Below, one piece after another: positions 15,089 through 22,487 of a stretch of 64,000 bases of DNA (positions are counted from its first letter, which is position 1; every line of letters starts with the position of its first letter). The DNA comes from Nocardioides thalensis (lineage in GTDB: Bacteria; Actinomycetota; Actinomycetes; Propionibacteriales; Nocardioidaceae): NCBI RefSeq assembly GCF_013410655.1, contig NZ_JACCFP010000001.1, positions 3,805,501-3,869,500 on the forward strand, read 5' to 3'. The notes below the pieces were generated by a model, which was not told the DNA's origin, did not search any database, and saw only the letters and a program-made list of their open reading frames with translations. Made by a program: the position numbers and the translations under genes.

Positions 15089-15964
15089 TCACTCCCCGGC
15101 CGCCGGCCTCACGGCCGCCGCGAACTCGTCCTCCGACACCCACGCAGCCGACTCGATGACGGCGAGCAGGGCGTCGGCGTCCATGGTGTCACTGGAGAAG
15201 TAGATGCTGGTGCCGTCGCGGTAGATGCCCGACGTGAGCGCGAAGCTCTTCACCTCGCCGCGGACGTACTCGCCCAGCCGGGTGCGGGACCCGAGCACCT
15301 CGACCTCGCGGTCGGTGGCCACCGCCCCGGGCTTGTCGTAGGCCCAGGGGTCGTCGGGGTGGGCGGTCACGATCCAGTGCGTGCTGATCTCGGCGCCGCC
15401 GGGTCCCGTCCACGTGATGTCGTAGCCGGCGACCCGGTCGGGAGCCCAGCCGTCGGCGGTGATCAGCATCGGCCGCAGCGGGCGCTGGTAGAACTCCTCC
15501 TCCGTCCCGGGGTCGCTGTCGGCGGCGTGGACCTGGCAGCCCTGCGGCGCCGGGTCGGTCGCCGGGTCGAAGCCCGGCGGCGTCTCCGCGCCGTCCTCGC
15601 AGAGGAGCACGTAGCCGCCGCTGGTGACTCCGGTGCCCTCGTCCTTGCTCCGGGCCGGCTCGCCGACGCCGGTGCCCGGGTCCTCCGCGAAGCCGGGGCC
15701 GCGCGGCTCGGGTGCCGGATCGTCGCTGCCGGTGGTGGCTACCCAGGCTCCGCTGGCGAGCACGGCCACGGCGGCGGCCGCTCCGATCGGCGCCAGCCAG
15801 TGGATCGCGGCCCGTCGGGCGGGTGAGGTGTCGGTCATGATCTCCTCCAGGAGCTGGTTGCGCGCATGGAGGACGGGCAGCCGGTCGAGCTCCCCGCCGG
15901 CGACGGGGTCGCCCGCGGCCAGGGCACTGTCCAGTCGGTCGTCCCGGTCGTTCGTGCCGGTCAT
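15089..15964 (-). CDS. Membrane partner of ECF sigma factor, copy 4
   Basis: A 291-aa protein with cytoplasmic N-terminus carrying RNQLLEEIM, one TM helix (WLAPIGAAAAVAVLASGAWVA), a Pro/Gly-rich linker and an extracytoplasmic domain. ATG at 15964 overlaps the sigma stop by 4 nt. The ectodomain has two cysteines (LLCEDG, GCQVH) that could form a disulfide outside the cell. Partner role inferred from operon position. Confidence 0.62.
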   Translation of the reverse strand: MTGTNDRDDRLDSALAAGDPVAGGELDRLPVLHARNQLLEEIMTDTSPARRAAIHWLAPIGAAAAVAVLASGAWVATTGSDDPAPEPRGPGFAEDPGTGVGEPARSKDEGTGVTSGGYVLLCEDGAETPPGFDPATDPAPQGCQVHAADSDPGTEEEFYQRPLRPMLITADGWAPDRVAGYDITWTGPGGAEISTHWIVTAHPDDPWAYDKPGAVATDREVEVLGSRTRLGEYVRGEVKSFALTSGIYRDGTSIYFSSDTMDADALLAVIESAAWVSEDEFAAAVRPAAGE

Positions 15965-16569
15965 CGCTCCTCCTCCGGTGCGTCGCGGTGGGTGGTCGGC
16001 GTGTCATGTCCGTCCCCGGGCGGACTGTCACCGAGTGCCTCGGCGAACCTCCGGCGGGCCCGCGTCAGCCGCATCCGGGTGGCGCCGGGCGCGATGCCGA
16101 GGACCTGCGCGGCCTCGGGCGCGGAGAGCCCGTCCCACGCGACCAGCGTCAACAGCTCGCGGTCGTCGGCCGACAGCCGGCCGAGCGCCTCCCGCACCCG
16201 GTCGCGCTCGACGACACCGTCGGCCGGATCGGGTACGACGTCCTCGGCCAGCACGTCGCGGAGCCGCGCGCCGAGCCGCCCGCGGCGCCGTACCGACCGG
16301 TGGTGGTTGGCCAGCACGTTGCGCGCGATCCCGTAGAGCCAGGGCCGTTCCTCACCCGGCGGCGCGTCGTCGAGCCGGCGCCACGCGACAAGGAACGTCT
16401 CGCTCACGACGTCGGCAGCGTCGGCACGGGAGTCGACGCGTCGCACCGCGTAGCCGAGGATCCCGCCGAAGTGGGCGAGGTAGAGCCTGCGGTAGTGGTC
16501 GGCGCGGGCCGTCGGAGGGTGGTCGGGCCCGGCTTGCTGCTGCCGGGTCGCCGTCTGCGAGGCGGTCAT
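15961..16569 (-). CDS. ECF sigma-70 family sigma factor, copy 4
   Basis: A 202-aa ECF sigma with region 2 HFGGILGYAVRRVDSRADAADVVSETFLVAW and region 4 LSADDRELLTLVAWDGLSAPEAAQVLGIAPGATRM. It is a close paralogue of copy 3, with the same order of genes and the same spacing to its promoter motif. ATG at 16569. Its -35-like element overlaps the stop codon of the upstream epimerase gene. Confidence 0.9.
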   Translation of the reverse strand: MTASQTATRQQQAGPDHPPTARADHYRRLYLAHFGGILGYAVRRVDSRADAADVVSETFLVAWRRLDDAPPGEERPWLYGIARNVLANHHRSVRRRGRLGARLRDVLAEDVVPDPADGVVERDRVREALGRLSADDRELLTLVAWDGLSAPEAAQVLGIAPGATRMRLTRARRRFAEALGDSPPGDGHDTPTTHRDAPEEER

Positions 16570-16578
16570 GGGATGCCA

Positions 16579-16603
16579 TGTCCGCCTCCGCGCCGGGTGT
16601 CAC
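16579..16603 (-). promoter_or_regulatory. Putative autoregulatory ECF promoter, sigma copy 4
   Basis: On the minus strand GTGAC-N14-CGGACA, ending 9 nt before the ATG. Only two or three of about 25 positions differ from the copy 3 promoter. Confidence 0.6.
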
Positions 16604-17835
16604 ACCCCAGGGACGCCCCCTGCCGCCGCGAGCGCGGAGGCGAAGGAGGGGACGACCGGCAGCGCGGGCAGCAGCGCCGCCTGGTAGGCGTGGTAGACGT
16701 CCGGCTTCCCCGGCCACACCTCGGCGACCGGCCGGTTGCGCTCGTCGAGCTCGTGCCGCCACGACCCGTTCTCCCGGTCGACGAGATGCTCGTCGATCCA
16801 CCGCCACCACTCGGCGGCCGCGCGGCTCCAGCGCCCGTCGCCGGTGGCGCGGTGCAGCACCTCGGCGGTGGCGACCGCCTCGGCGGCGACCCAGTGCATG
16901 CGCGACCGTACGACGGGCCGGCCCTCCCAGTCGGTCGTGTAGACGAAGCCCGGCTGCCCGTCCGCCGCCCAGCCGTCCTCGGCGGCCCGGTCGGCGAGTG
17001 CGACCGCCGCGTCGACCAGGCCGCCGGGTGCGGCGGCACCGAGCGTCCGGTCGACGGCGACCAGCAGGCGTGCCCACTCCAGCCCGTGACCGACGGTCGC
17101 CCCGTAGGGCTGGAACGGGTCGGCGGGACGGTCGCGGTTGTGCTCGAGCCGCGGCCGCCACCGCTCGTCGAAGTGCTCCGGCACCCGCCAGCCGTTGCCG
17201 CGGGCCCAGTCGACGACGCGCGCCGAGATCCGGCCGGCCCGCTCGTGCCAGGTCGCGTCGCCGGTGACGTCGCCGGCGGCGAGGAACGCCTCGACGGCGT
17301 GCATGTTGGCGTTGACGCCGCGATAGGGGTCGAGGTCGGACCACACCCGGTCCCAGCGGTCGACGACCATGCCGTCGTCCTCGACCCAGAAGCGCTTCTC
17401 CACCGTCGCGATGGCGGCGGCGAGCAGCTCCTCGCCGCCGTCGAGGCGGGCGACGCTCGCCGAGCTCCCGGCCAGCACGACGAACGCGTGGCCGTAGCCG
17501 AGCTTGTCGTCGTCGCCGGGCACGGTGGCGCGCCAGCCGCCGTACGTCTCGTCGGCGAGCGGTCCGTCGAGCAAGGCGCGGACGCCGTGCTCCGCCAGCG
17601 CCCGAAGCTCACCGGCGTCGGGGCCGCCGGGTGCCGGCCGCTCGCCGGCCAGCAGGCCGAGGCTGAAGACGTGGGTCATCCGGCAGGTGATCCACAGCTC
17701 GGTCGGCCGGCCGGGCGCGAGCCGGCCGGTGTCGTCGAGCCAGCCGAAGCCGGCCTCGGTGCGCGCTGCCGCCGCGAACCGCAGCAGCTCCCGCCGCTGC
17801 TCCGCGAGGTACGCCGCGCTGCCCGGCTCGGTCAG
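16600..17835 (-). CDS. N-acylglucosamine 2-epimerase (AGE) family sugar isomerase/epimerase
   Basis: A ~411-aa (alpha/alpha)6-barrel protein of the AGE family, which interconverts aldoses/ketoses or epimerises hexosamines. Typical stretches are GGFGWLDD-like AGFGWLDDTGR, TCRMTHVFSL, YGHAFVVLA, NMHAVEAFLA, HGLEWARLL and WWRWIDEHL. Histidines of the active-site groove are present. No ATG or GTG fits; the first plausible codon is CTG at 17835, overlapping the purB stop and with GGGGAG 5 nt upstream. That makes a rare CTG start likely. Substrate unknown. Confidence 0.8.
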   Translation of the reverse strand: MTEPGSAAYLAEQRRELLRFAAAARTEAGFGWLDDTGRLAPGRPTELWITCRMTHVFSLGLLAGERPAPGGPDAGELRALAEHGVRALLDGPLADETYGGWRATVPGDDDKLGYGHAFVVLAGSSASVARLDGGEELLAAAIATVEKRFWVEDDGMVVDRWDRVWSDLDPYRGVNANMHAVEAFLAAGDVTGDATWHERAGRISARVVDWARGNGWRVPEHFDERWRPRLEHNRDRPADPFQPYGATVGHGLEWARLLVAVDRTLGAAAPGGLVDAAVALADRAAEDGWAADGQPGFVYTTDWEGRPVVRSRMHWVAAEAVATAEVLHRATGDGRWSRAAAEWWRWIDEHLVDRENGSWRHELDERNRPVAEVWPGKPDVYHAYQAALLPALPVVPSFASALAAAGGVPGV

Positions 17836-19250
17836 AGGATCTCCCCCGGTGCGTACGCCGCCGCGGCCGGGTTGGCCGCCACGAGGTCGGCGACGCGGCG
17901 GCAAACCTGCTGGGTCTGGGCGACCGCGGCGCCGGTGAACGTGATCGGCTCGGCGACCAGGGTCGCGAGCTGGTCGGAGGTCAGGCCGAGGCGCTCGTCG
18001 CCCGCGAGCTTGGCGAAGACGTCGTTGTCGGCCTGGCCCTGGCGCATCGCGAGGGCGGTGCCGACGGCCGCTTCCTTGATGGCCTCGTGCGCGGTCTCGC
18101 GGCCGACGCCGTTGCGGACCGCGGCCATCAGCACCTTGGTGGTGGCGAGGAACGGCAGGTAGCGGTCGAGCTCGCGCTGGATCACCGCCGGGAACGCGCC
18201 GAACTCGTCGAGCACGGTGAGGAAGGTCTGGAACAGGCCGTCGACGGCGAAGAACGCGTCCGGCAGGGCGACCCGTCGTACGACGGAGCAGGACACGTCG
18301 CCCTCGTTCCACTGGTCGCCGGCGAGCTCGCCGACCATCGAGAGGTAGCCGCGCGTCACGACCGCGAGGCCGTTGACCCGCTCGCAGGAGCGGGTGTTCA
18401 TCTTGTGCGGCATCGCGGACGAGCCGACCTGGCCCTCCTTGAAGCCCTCGGTGACGATCTCGTTGCCGGCCATCAGGCGGATCGTGGTCGCGAGGTTGGA
18501 CGGCGCCGCGGTGAGCTGGACGAGGGCGGAGAGCACGTCGAAGTCGAGGCTGCGCGGGTACACCTGGCCGACCGAGGTGAGCACGCGCTCGAAGCCGAGG
18601 TGCGCGGCGACGCGCTGCTCGAGATCGGCGAGCTTGGCGTCGTCACCGCCGAGCAGGTCGAGCATGTCCTGGGCCGTGCCCATCGGGCCCTTGATGCCGC
18701 GCAGCGGGTAGCGCGCGAGCAGGTCGTCGATGCGCTCGACGGCGATGAGCAGCTCGTCGGCGGCGGTCGCGAAGCGCTTGCCGAGCGTGGTCGCCTGGGC
18801 GGCGACGTTGTGGGAGCGGCCGGCCATGACGAGCGTCTCGTACTCCCCCGCGCGGTTGGCGAGCCGCGCGAGCGTGGCGATGGCGCGGTCGCGCATCAGG
18901 GCCAGCGACTGGCGCACCTGGAGCTGCTCGACGTTCTCGGTGAGGTCGCGCGAGGTCATGCCCTTGTGGATGTGCTCGTGCCCGGCGAGCGCGGAGAACT
19001 CCTCGATCCGCGCCTTCACGTCGTGACGGGTGACCCGCTCCCGGGCGGCGATCGAGTCGAGGTCGACCTTCTCGACGACCGACTCGTAGGCCTCGACGAC
19101 GCCGTCGGGCACGTCGATGCCGAGGTCCCGTTGGGCCTTGAGGACCGCGATCCACAGCTGCCGCTCGAGGACGATCTTGTGCTCGGGCGACCAGATCTCT
19201 GCGAGGTCGGCTGCGGCGTAGCGGGTGGCGAGGACGTTGGGCACGGTCAC
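17832..19250 (-). CDS. purB: Adenylosuccinate lyase
   Basis: PurB removes fumarate from SAICAR and from adenylosuccinate, so it acts in both IMP and AMP synthesis. The ~472-aa sequence has the signature GSSAMPHKMNT, the catalytic-loop context of the fumarase/aspartase superfamily, plus TSRDLTENVEQLQV and AGRSHNVAAQATTLGKR with the catalytic His. GTG at 19250 (VTVPNVLATRYA) fits relatives best; GTG 19244 and 19268 are alternatives, and none has a clear ribosome site, so the transcript may be leaderless. Confidence 0.96.
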   Translation of the reverse strand: MTVPNVLATRYAAADLAEIWSPEHKIVLERQLWIAVLKAQRDLGIDVPDGVVEAYESVVEKVDLDSIAARERVTRHDVKARIEEFSALAGHEHIHKGMTSRDLTENVEQLQVRQSLALMRDRAIATLARLANRAGEYETLVMAGRSHNVAAQATTLGKRFATAADELLIAVERIDDLLARYPLRGIKGPMGTAQDMLDLLGGDDAKLADLEQRVAAHLGFERVLTSVGQVYPRSLDFDVLSALVQLTAAPSNLATTIRLMAGNEIVTEGFKEGQVGSSAMPHKMNTRSCERVNGLAVVTRGYLSMVGELAGDQWNEGDVSCSVVRRVALPDAFFAVDGLFQTFLTVLDEFGAFPAVIQRELDRYLPFLATTKVLMAAVRNGVGRETAHEAIKEAAVGTALAMRQGQADNDVFAKLAGDERLGLTSDQLATLVAEPITFTGAAVAQTQQVCRRVADLVAANPAAAAYAPGEIL

Positions 19251-19292
19251 GGTGAGTGATTGTCCCACGGGGTACGCCGTCCGCCGTACTCG

Positions 19293-19817
19293 TCAGCGGG
19301 CGACGGACGACCGGTCGCCGTGGTCGTCGATCAGCAGCTGCCACCACGCGACGTCGATCCACCGGTCGAGCTTGCGCCCGACCTCGCGCATGACCCCGAG
19401 CCGCTCGAACCCGTACGCTCGGTGCAGCCCCTCGCTCGCGTCGTTGGGGAGGGCGATCGCCGCGAGCAGCGTGCGCGCGCCCGACGCCGTCACCCGCGCC
19501 ACGAGCTCGCCGTACAGCGTCCGCCCGAGGCCGCGGCCGGCCGCGCTCGGGTCGAGGTAGATCGTCGACTCGCGGGTGTGGGTGTAGGCGCCCCGTTCGC
19601 GGTAGGGACCGGAGTAGGCGAAACCGACGACGCGCTCGCCGTCGACGGCGACGAGGAAGTGGTCGCCGGGGTGGGTCGACGCCAGCTTCGCCGACCACCG
19701 GGTCCGGGGCGGCACCTCGGTGTCGAACGTCGCGTAACCCTCGCGAACCTCGCGGGCGTAGATCGCGGCGACGGCGTCGAGGTCGGCCTCGGTGGCGGGC
19801 CGGACGTCAGGAGTCAC
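19293..19817 (-). CDS. GNAT N-acetyltransferase, phosphinothricin-acetyltransferase-like
   Basis: A 174-aa acetyltransferase. The acetyl-CoA pyrophosphate loop is GRGLGR in AAGRGLGRTLYGELV. Other family marks are IYAREVREGYATFDTE, YLDPSAAGRG and GFERLGVMREVGRKLDRWIDV, typical of Pat/Bar-like N-acetyltransferases that modify small amines or amino-acid analogues. The actual substrate is unknown. GTG start at 19817. It lies 42 nt upstream of purB on the same strand. Confidence 0.85.
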   Translation of the reverse strand: MTPDVRPATEADLDAVAAIYAREVREGYATFDTEVPPRTRWSAKLASTHPGDHFLVAVDGERVVGFAYSGPYRERGAYTHTRESTIYLDPSAAGRGLGRTLYGELVARVTASGARTLLAAIALPNDASEGLHRAYGFERLGVMREVGRKLDRWIDVAWWQLLIDDHGDRSSVAR

Positions 19818-19928
19818 GACGGGCGATTCTCGCACCTCCCTGCCGGGTCCGCTCCACGAGCCGAGCAGCCGCCGAAATGAGTATCCGTACTCCGGTGCTG
19901 GCCGGCGCCGCGCGGGCATAGTCGCCGC

Positions 19929-21041
19929 ATGAGCCTGCTGCGCCACCACCTCTTCCTCGCGGCGACGTCGTGCTTCCTCGGCGTCCTCGTGCTGTTCTCG
20001 GTGCTCTGCTTCCACTTCCCCGACCTGCTCACGAGCCGCGAACTCCGGGCCGTCTACACCGAGGAGTTCGCGCGGACGCTCCTCCTGGTCGGGCTCGCGG
20101 CCGCCTTCGTCACCGGCACCGTCGCGGTCCTGCGCGACCAGCACAAGCGGCTGGCGTTCACGGGGGTCGGCGCGGCGACGGCAGCCGTCCTCCTCGGCGG
20201 CACCGAGGTGCCGTTCGACGGCCCGATCCGCGACACCCCGTTCTCCCTCGGGCTGGACTGGTTCGTGCTCGCGCTCTTCTTCTCGGCGCTCGTCTTCATC
20301 CCGCTCGAGCACCACTTCGCGCGCCGACCGGTCGTCGTGTTCCGGCCGGGCTGGCGCACCGACGCGGCGTACTTCTTCATGAGCCACGTCCTGGTGCAGC
20401 TCATCCTGATCATCGTCACCGCCACGACCAGCCTCGTCGTCGCGTCGGCGAAGGTGCCCGGCGTCCAGGAGTGGGTGGGCGGCCTGCCGTTCGTCGCCCA
20501 GTTCCTGCTGGCGGTGTTCGTCGCGGACGCGGCGCAGGCCGGCCTGCACCGGGGCTACCACCGGATCATGGTGCTGTGGCGCTTCCACGCCGTCCACCAC
20601 TCGAGCCCCGAGCTCGACTGGCTGGCGGGCTCCCGGGTGCACTTCATGGAGACCGTCCTGACCCGCAGCGTCGTCCTGCTGCCGCTCCTGCTGCTCGGCT
20701 TCTCGCCGAACGCCGTCAACGCCTATGCCGTGCTCGTCGGCATCCAGGCGGTGGTCGCGCACGCCAACATCGGCATCAGGTTCGGCTGGCTGGAGTACCT
20801 GGTCGTGCTGCCGCGCTACCACCACTGGCACCACGCCCGTCACCGGGACTACTGGGACCGCAACTACGCGATCCACCTGCCCCTCGTCGACATGCTGATG
20901 GGCTCGTTCAAGCTGCCGCGCGACGGCAGCTGGCCCGAGGAGTACGGCGTGTTCAAGCGCGAGACCGTGCCCGAGGGGATCCTCGCCCAGCACGTGGCGC
21001 CGTTCCTCGGGGACCGGACGTACGACGAGTACGTCCACTGA
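19929..21041 (+). CDS. Sterol desaturase / fatty acid hydroxylase family membrane enzyme
   Basis: A 370-aa integral membrane di-iron enzyme. Histidine clusters in the expected order are HRGYH, HAVHHSS and HHWHHARH in the C-terminal half, with an N-terminal group of hydrophobic segments. Such enzymes hydroxylate or desaturate lipids with O2; the substrate is unknown. ATG at 19929. Divergent from the acetyltransferase and convergent with purD. Confidence 0.87.
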   Translation: MSLLRHHLFLAATSCFLGVLVLFSVLCFHFPDLLTSRELRAVYTEEFARTLLLVGLAAAFVTGTVAVLRDQHKRLAFTGVGAATAAVLLGGTEVPFDGPIRDTPFSLGLDWFVLALFFSALVFIPLEHHFARRPVVVFRPGWRTDAAYFFMSHVLVQLILIIVTATTSLVVASAKVPGVQEWVGGLPFVAQFLLAVFVADAAQAGLHRGYHRIMVLWRFHAVHHSSPELDWLAGSRVHFMETVLTRSVVLLPLLLLGFSPNAVNAYAVLVGIQAVVAHANIGIRFGWLEYLVVLPRYHHWHHARHRDYWDRNYAIHLPLVDMLMGSFKLPRDGSWPEEYGVFKRETVPEGILAQHVAPFLGDRTYDEYVH

Positions 21042-21059
21042 GCCCCGGCGGCCGGTCGG

Positions 21060-22340
21060 TCACTCGGTGAGGGACGCGCCCTCCACCACGCCGAGCGGCT
21101 CGGCGGCGATGTCGGTGCGGTGCTGGGCGCCGTCGAAGTAGACGAGCCCGAGCGCGGAGTAGGCCCGGGCACGGGCATCGGCGACGTCGCCGCCGGTGGC
21201 CCGTACGGCGAGCACGCGCCCGCCGGCGGTGACCAGGCCGGCGTCGGTCTCGGCGGTGCCCGCGTGGATCACGTCGACGTCGACGAGCGCGTCGGCGTCC
21301 TCCGCGCCCGCGATCACGTCGCCCCTGGTCGACGACTCCGGGTAGCCGGCCGACGCCAGCACCACCGTGACGGACGCGCCGTCGCGGAACCGCGGGGCGG
21401 GCACGTCGGCGAGACGACCCCGGGCCGCGGCGTGGAGCAGCTCACCGAGCGGCGCGTCGAGCAGCGCGAGCACCGGCTGGATGTCCGGGTCGCCGAACCG
21501 GCAGTTGAACTCGATGACCTTCGGGCCCGCCTCGGTGAGCGCGAGGCCGACGTACAGGCAGCCGACAAAGGGGGCGTCCCGCTTCGTCATCTCGTCGAGG
21601 GTCGGCTGCACCACGGTGCGCATCACGACGTCGGCGAGGTCGGGCTGCGCCCACGGGAGCGGCGAGTAGGAGCCCATGCCGCCCGTGTTGGGGCCACGGC
21701 CGCCGTCGTGGATGCGCTTGAAGTCCTGGGCGGGCTGGAGCGGGTAAGCGGTGGTGCCGTCGCACACCGCGAACAGCGAGACCTCGGGCCCGGCGAGGAA
21801 CTCCTCGATGACCACCCGGCCGCACGCCTCGGCGTGGGCGAGGGCCTCGGCCCGGTCGCGCGTCACCACGACGCCCTTGCCGGCGGCGAGCGCGTCGTCC
21901 TTCACGACGTACGGCGCCCCGAGCTCGTCGAGCGCGGCGGCGTACTCCTCGGGCGTGGAGCAGGTGCGCGACCCGGCGGTCGGCACACCGGCCGCGGCCA
22001 TGACCTCCTTCGAGAACGCCTTGGACCCCTCGAGCTGCGCCGCGGCCGCGGACGGCCCGAAGACGGCGATCCCACGTTCGCGCACGGCGTCGGCGACGCC
22101 GGCCACCAGCGGCGCCTCCGGCCCGACCACGACGAGGTCGGCGCCGAGCGACGCGGCGAGGTCGGCGACCGCCGCGGGATTCATCGCGTCGACCTCGTGG
22201 CAGGTCGCGACGCCGGCGATGCCGGGGTTGCCGGGCGCCGCGTGGAGCGCCCCCACCGCGGGGTCCTGGGCGAGGGCCAGCGCGAGCGCGTGCTCGCGAC
22301 CGCCCGAGCCGATGACGAGGCAGGTGAGGGAGTCGGTCAC
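21060..22340 (-). CDS. purD: Phosphoribosylamine-glycine ligase
   Basis: PurD joins phosphoribosylamine to glycine with ATP, the second step of purine synthesis. The 426-aa ATP-grasp protein has LVIGSGGREHALA at the start, GPEAPLVAGVAD, the ATP-grasp stretch VVKDDALAAGKGVVV, and NTGGMGSYSP. RFGDPDIQPVL replaces the commoner RFGDPETQ. GTG at 22340. The open frame continues far upstream but only as a shadow of the kinase gene. Confidence 0.95.
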   Translation of the reverse strand: MTDSLTCLVIGSGGREHALALALAQDPAVGALHAAPGNPGIAGVATCHEVDAMNPAAVADLAASLGADLVVVGPEAPLVAGVADAVRERGIAVFGPSAAAAQLEGSKAFSKEVMAAAGVPTAGSRTCSTPEEYAAALDELGAPYVVKDDALAAGKGVVVTRDRAEALAHAEACGRVVIEEFLAGPEVSLFAVCDGTTAYPLQPAQDFKRIHDGGRGPNTGGMGSYSPLPWAQPDLADVVMRTVVQPTLDEMTKRDAPFVGCLYVGLALTEAGPKVIEFNCRFGDPDIQPVLALLDAPLGELLHAAARGRLADVPAPRFRDGASVTVVLASAGYPESSTRGDVIAGAEDADALVDVDVIHAGTAETDAGLVTAGGRVLAVRATGGDVADARARAYSALGLVYFDGAQHRTDIAAEPLGVVEGASLTE

Positions 22341-22487
22341 GGGTGTCGATCCTAGGCGGGGCGCGAGCGGTGCTGTAACTGCGTCCGGCGGGGCGCCCTG
22401 CGCTATCGCCATGCTTCGACGTCGGGTCGGCTGGGTAGAGTCCCGCCTGCGATGCCGCTCGGGCTCGCACCGCACGGAGGGTGAGAG

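Noticed and set aside
4611..15964. Zinc-binding anti-sigma (ZAS) factors
   Set aside because: None of the four partner proteins has the HxxxCxxC motif, so I call them membrane partners rather than anti-sigma factors.
17836..18312. Extension of the epimerase-like gene antisense-style into the purB region
   Set aside because: This upstream part is an open frame on the same strand that only shadows purB. Homology begins at 17835.
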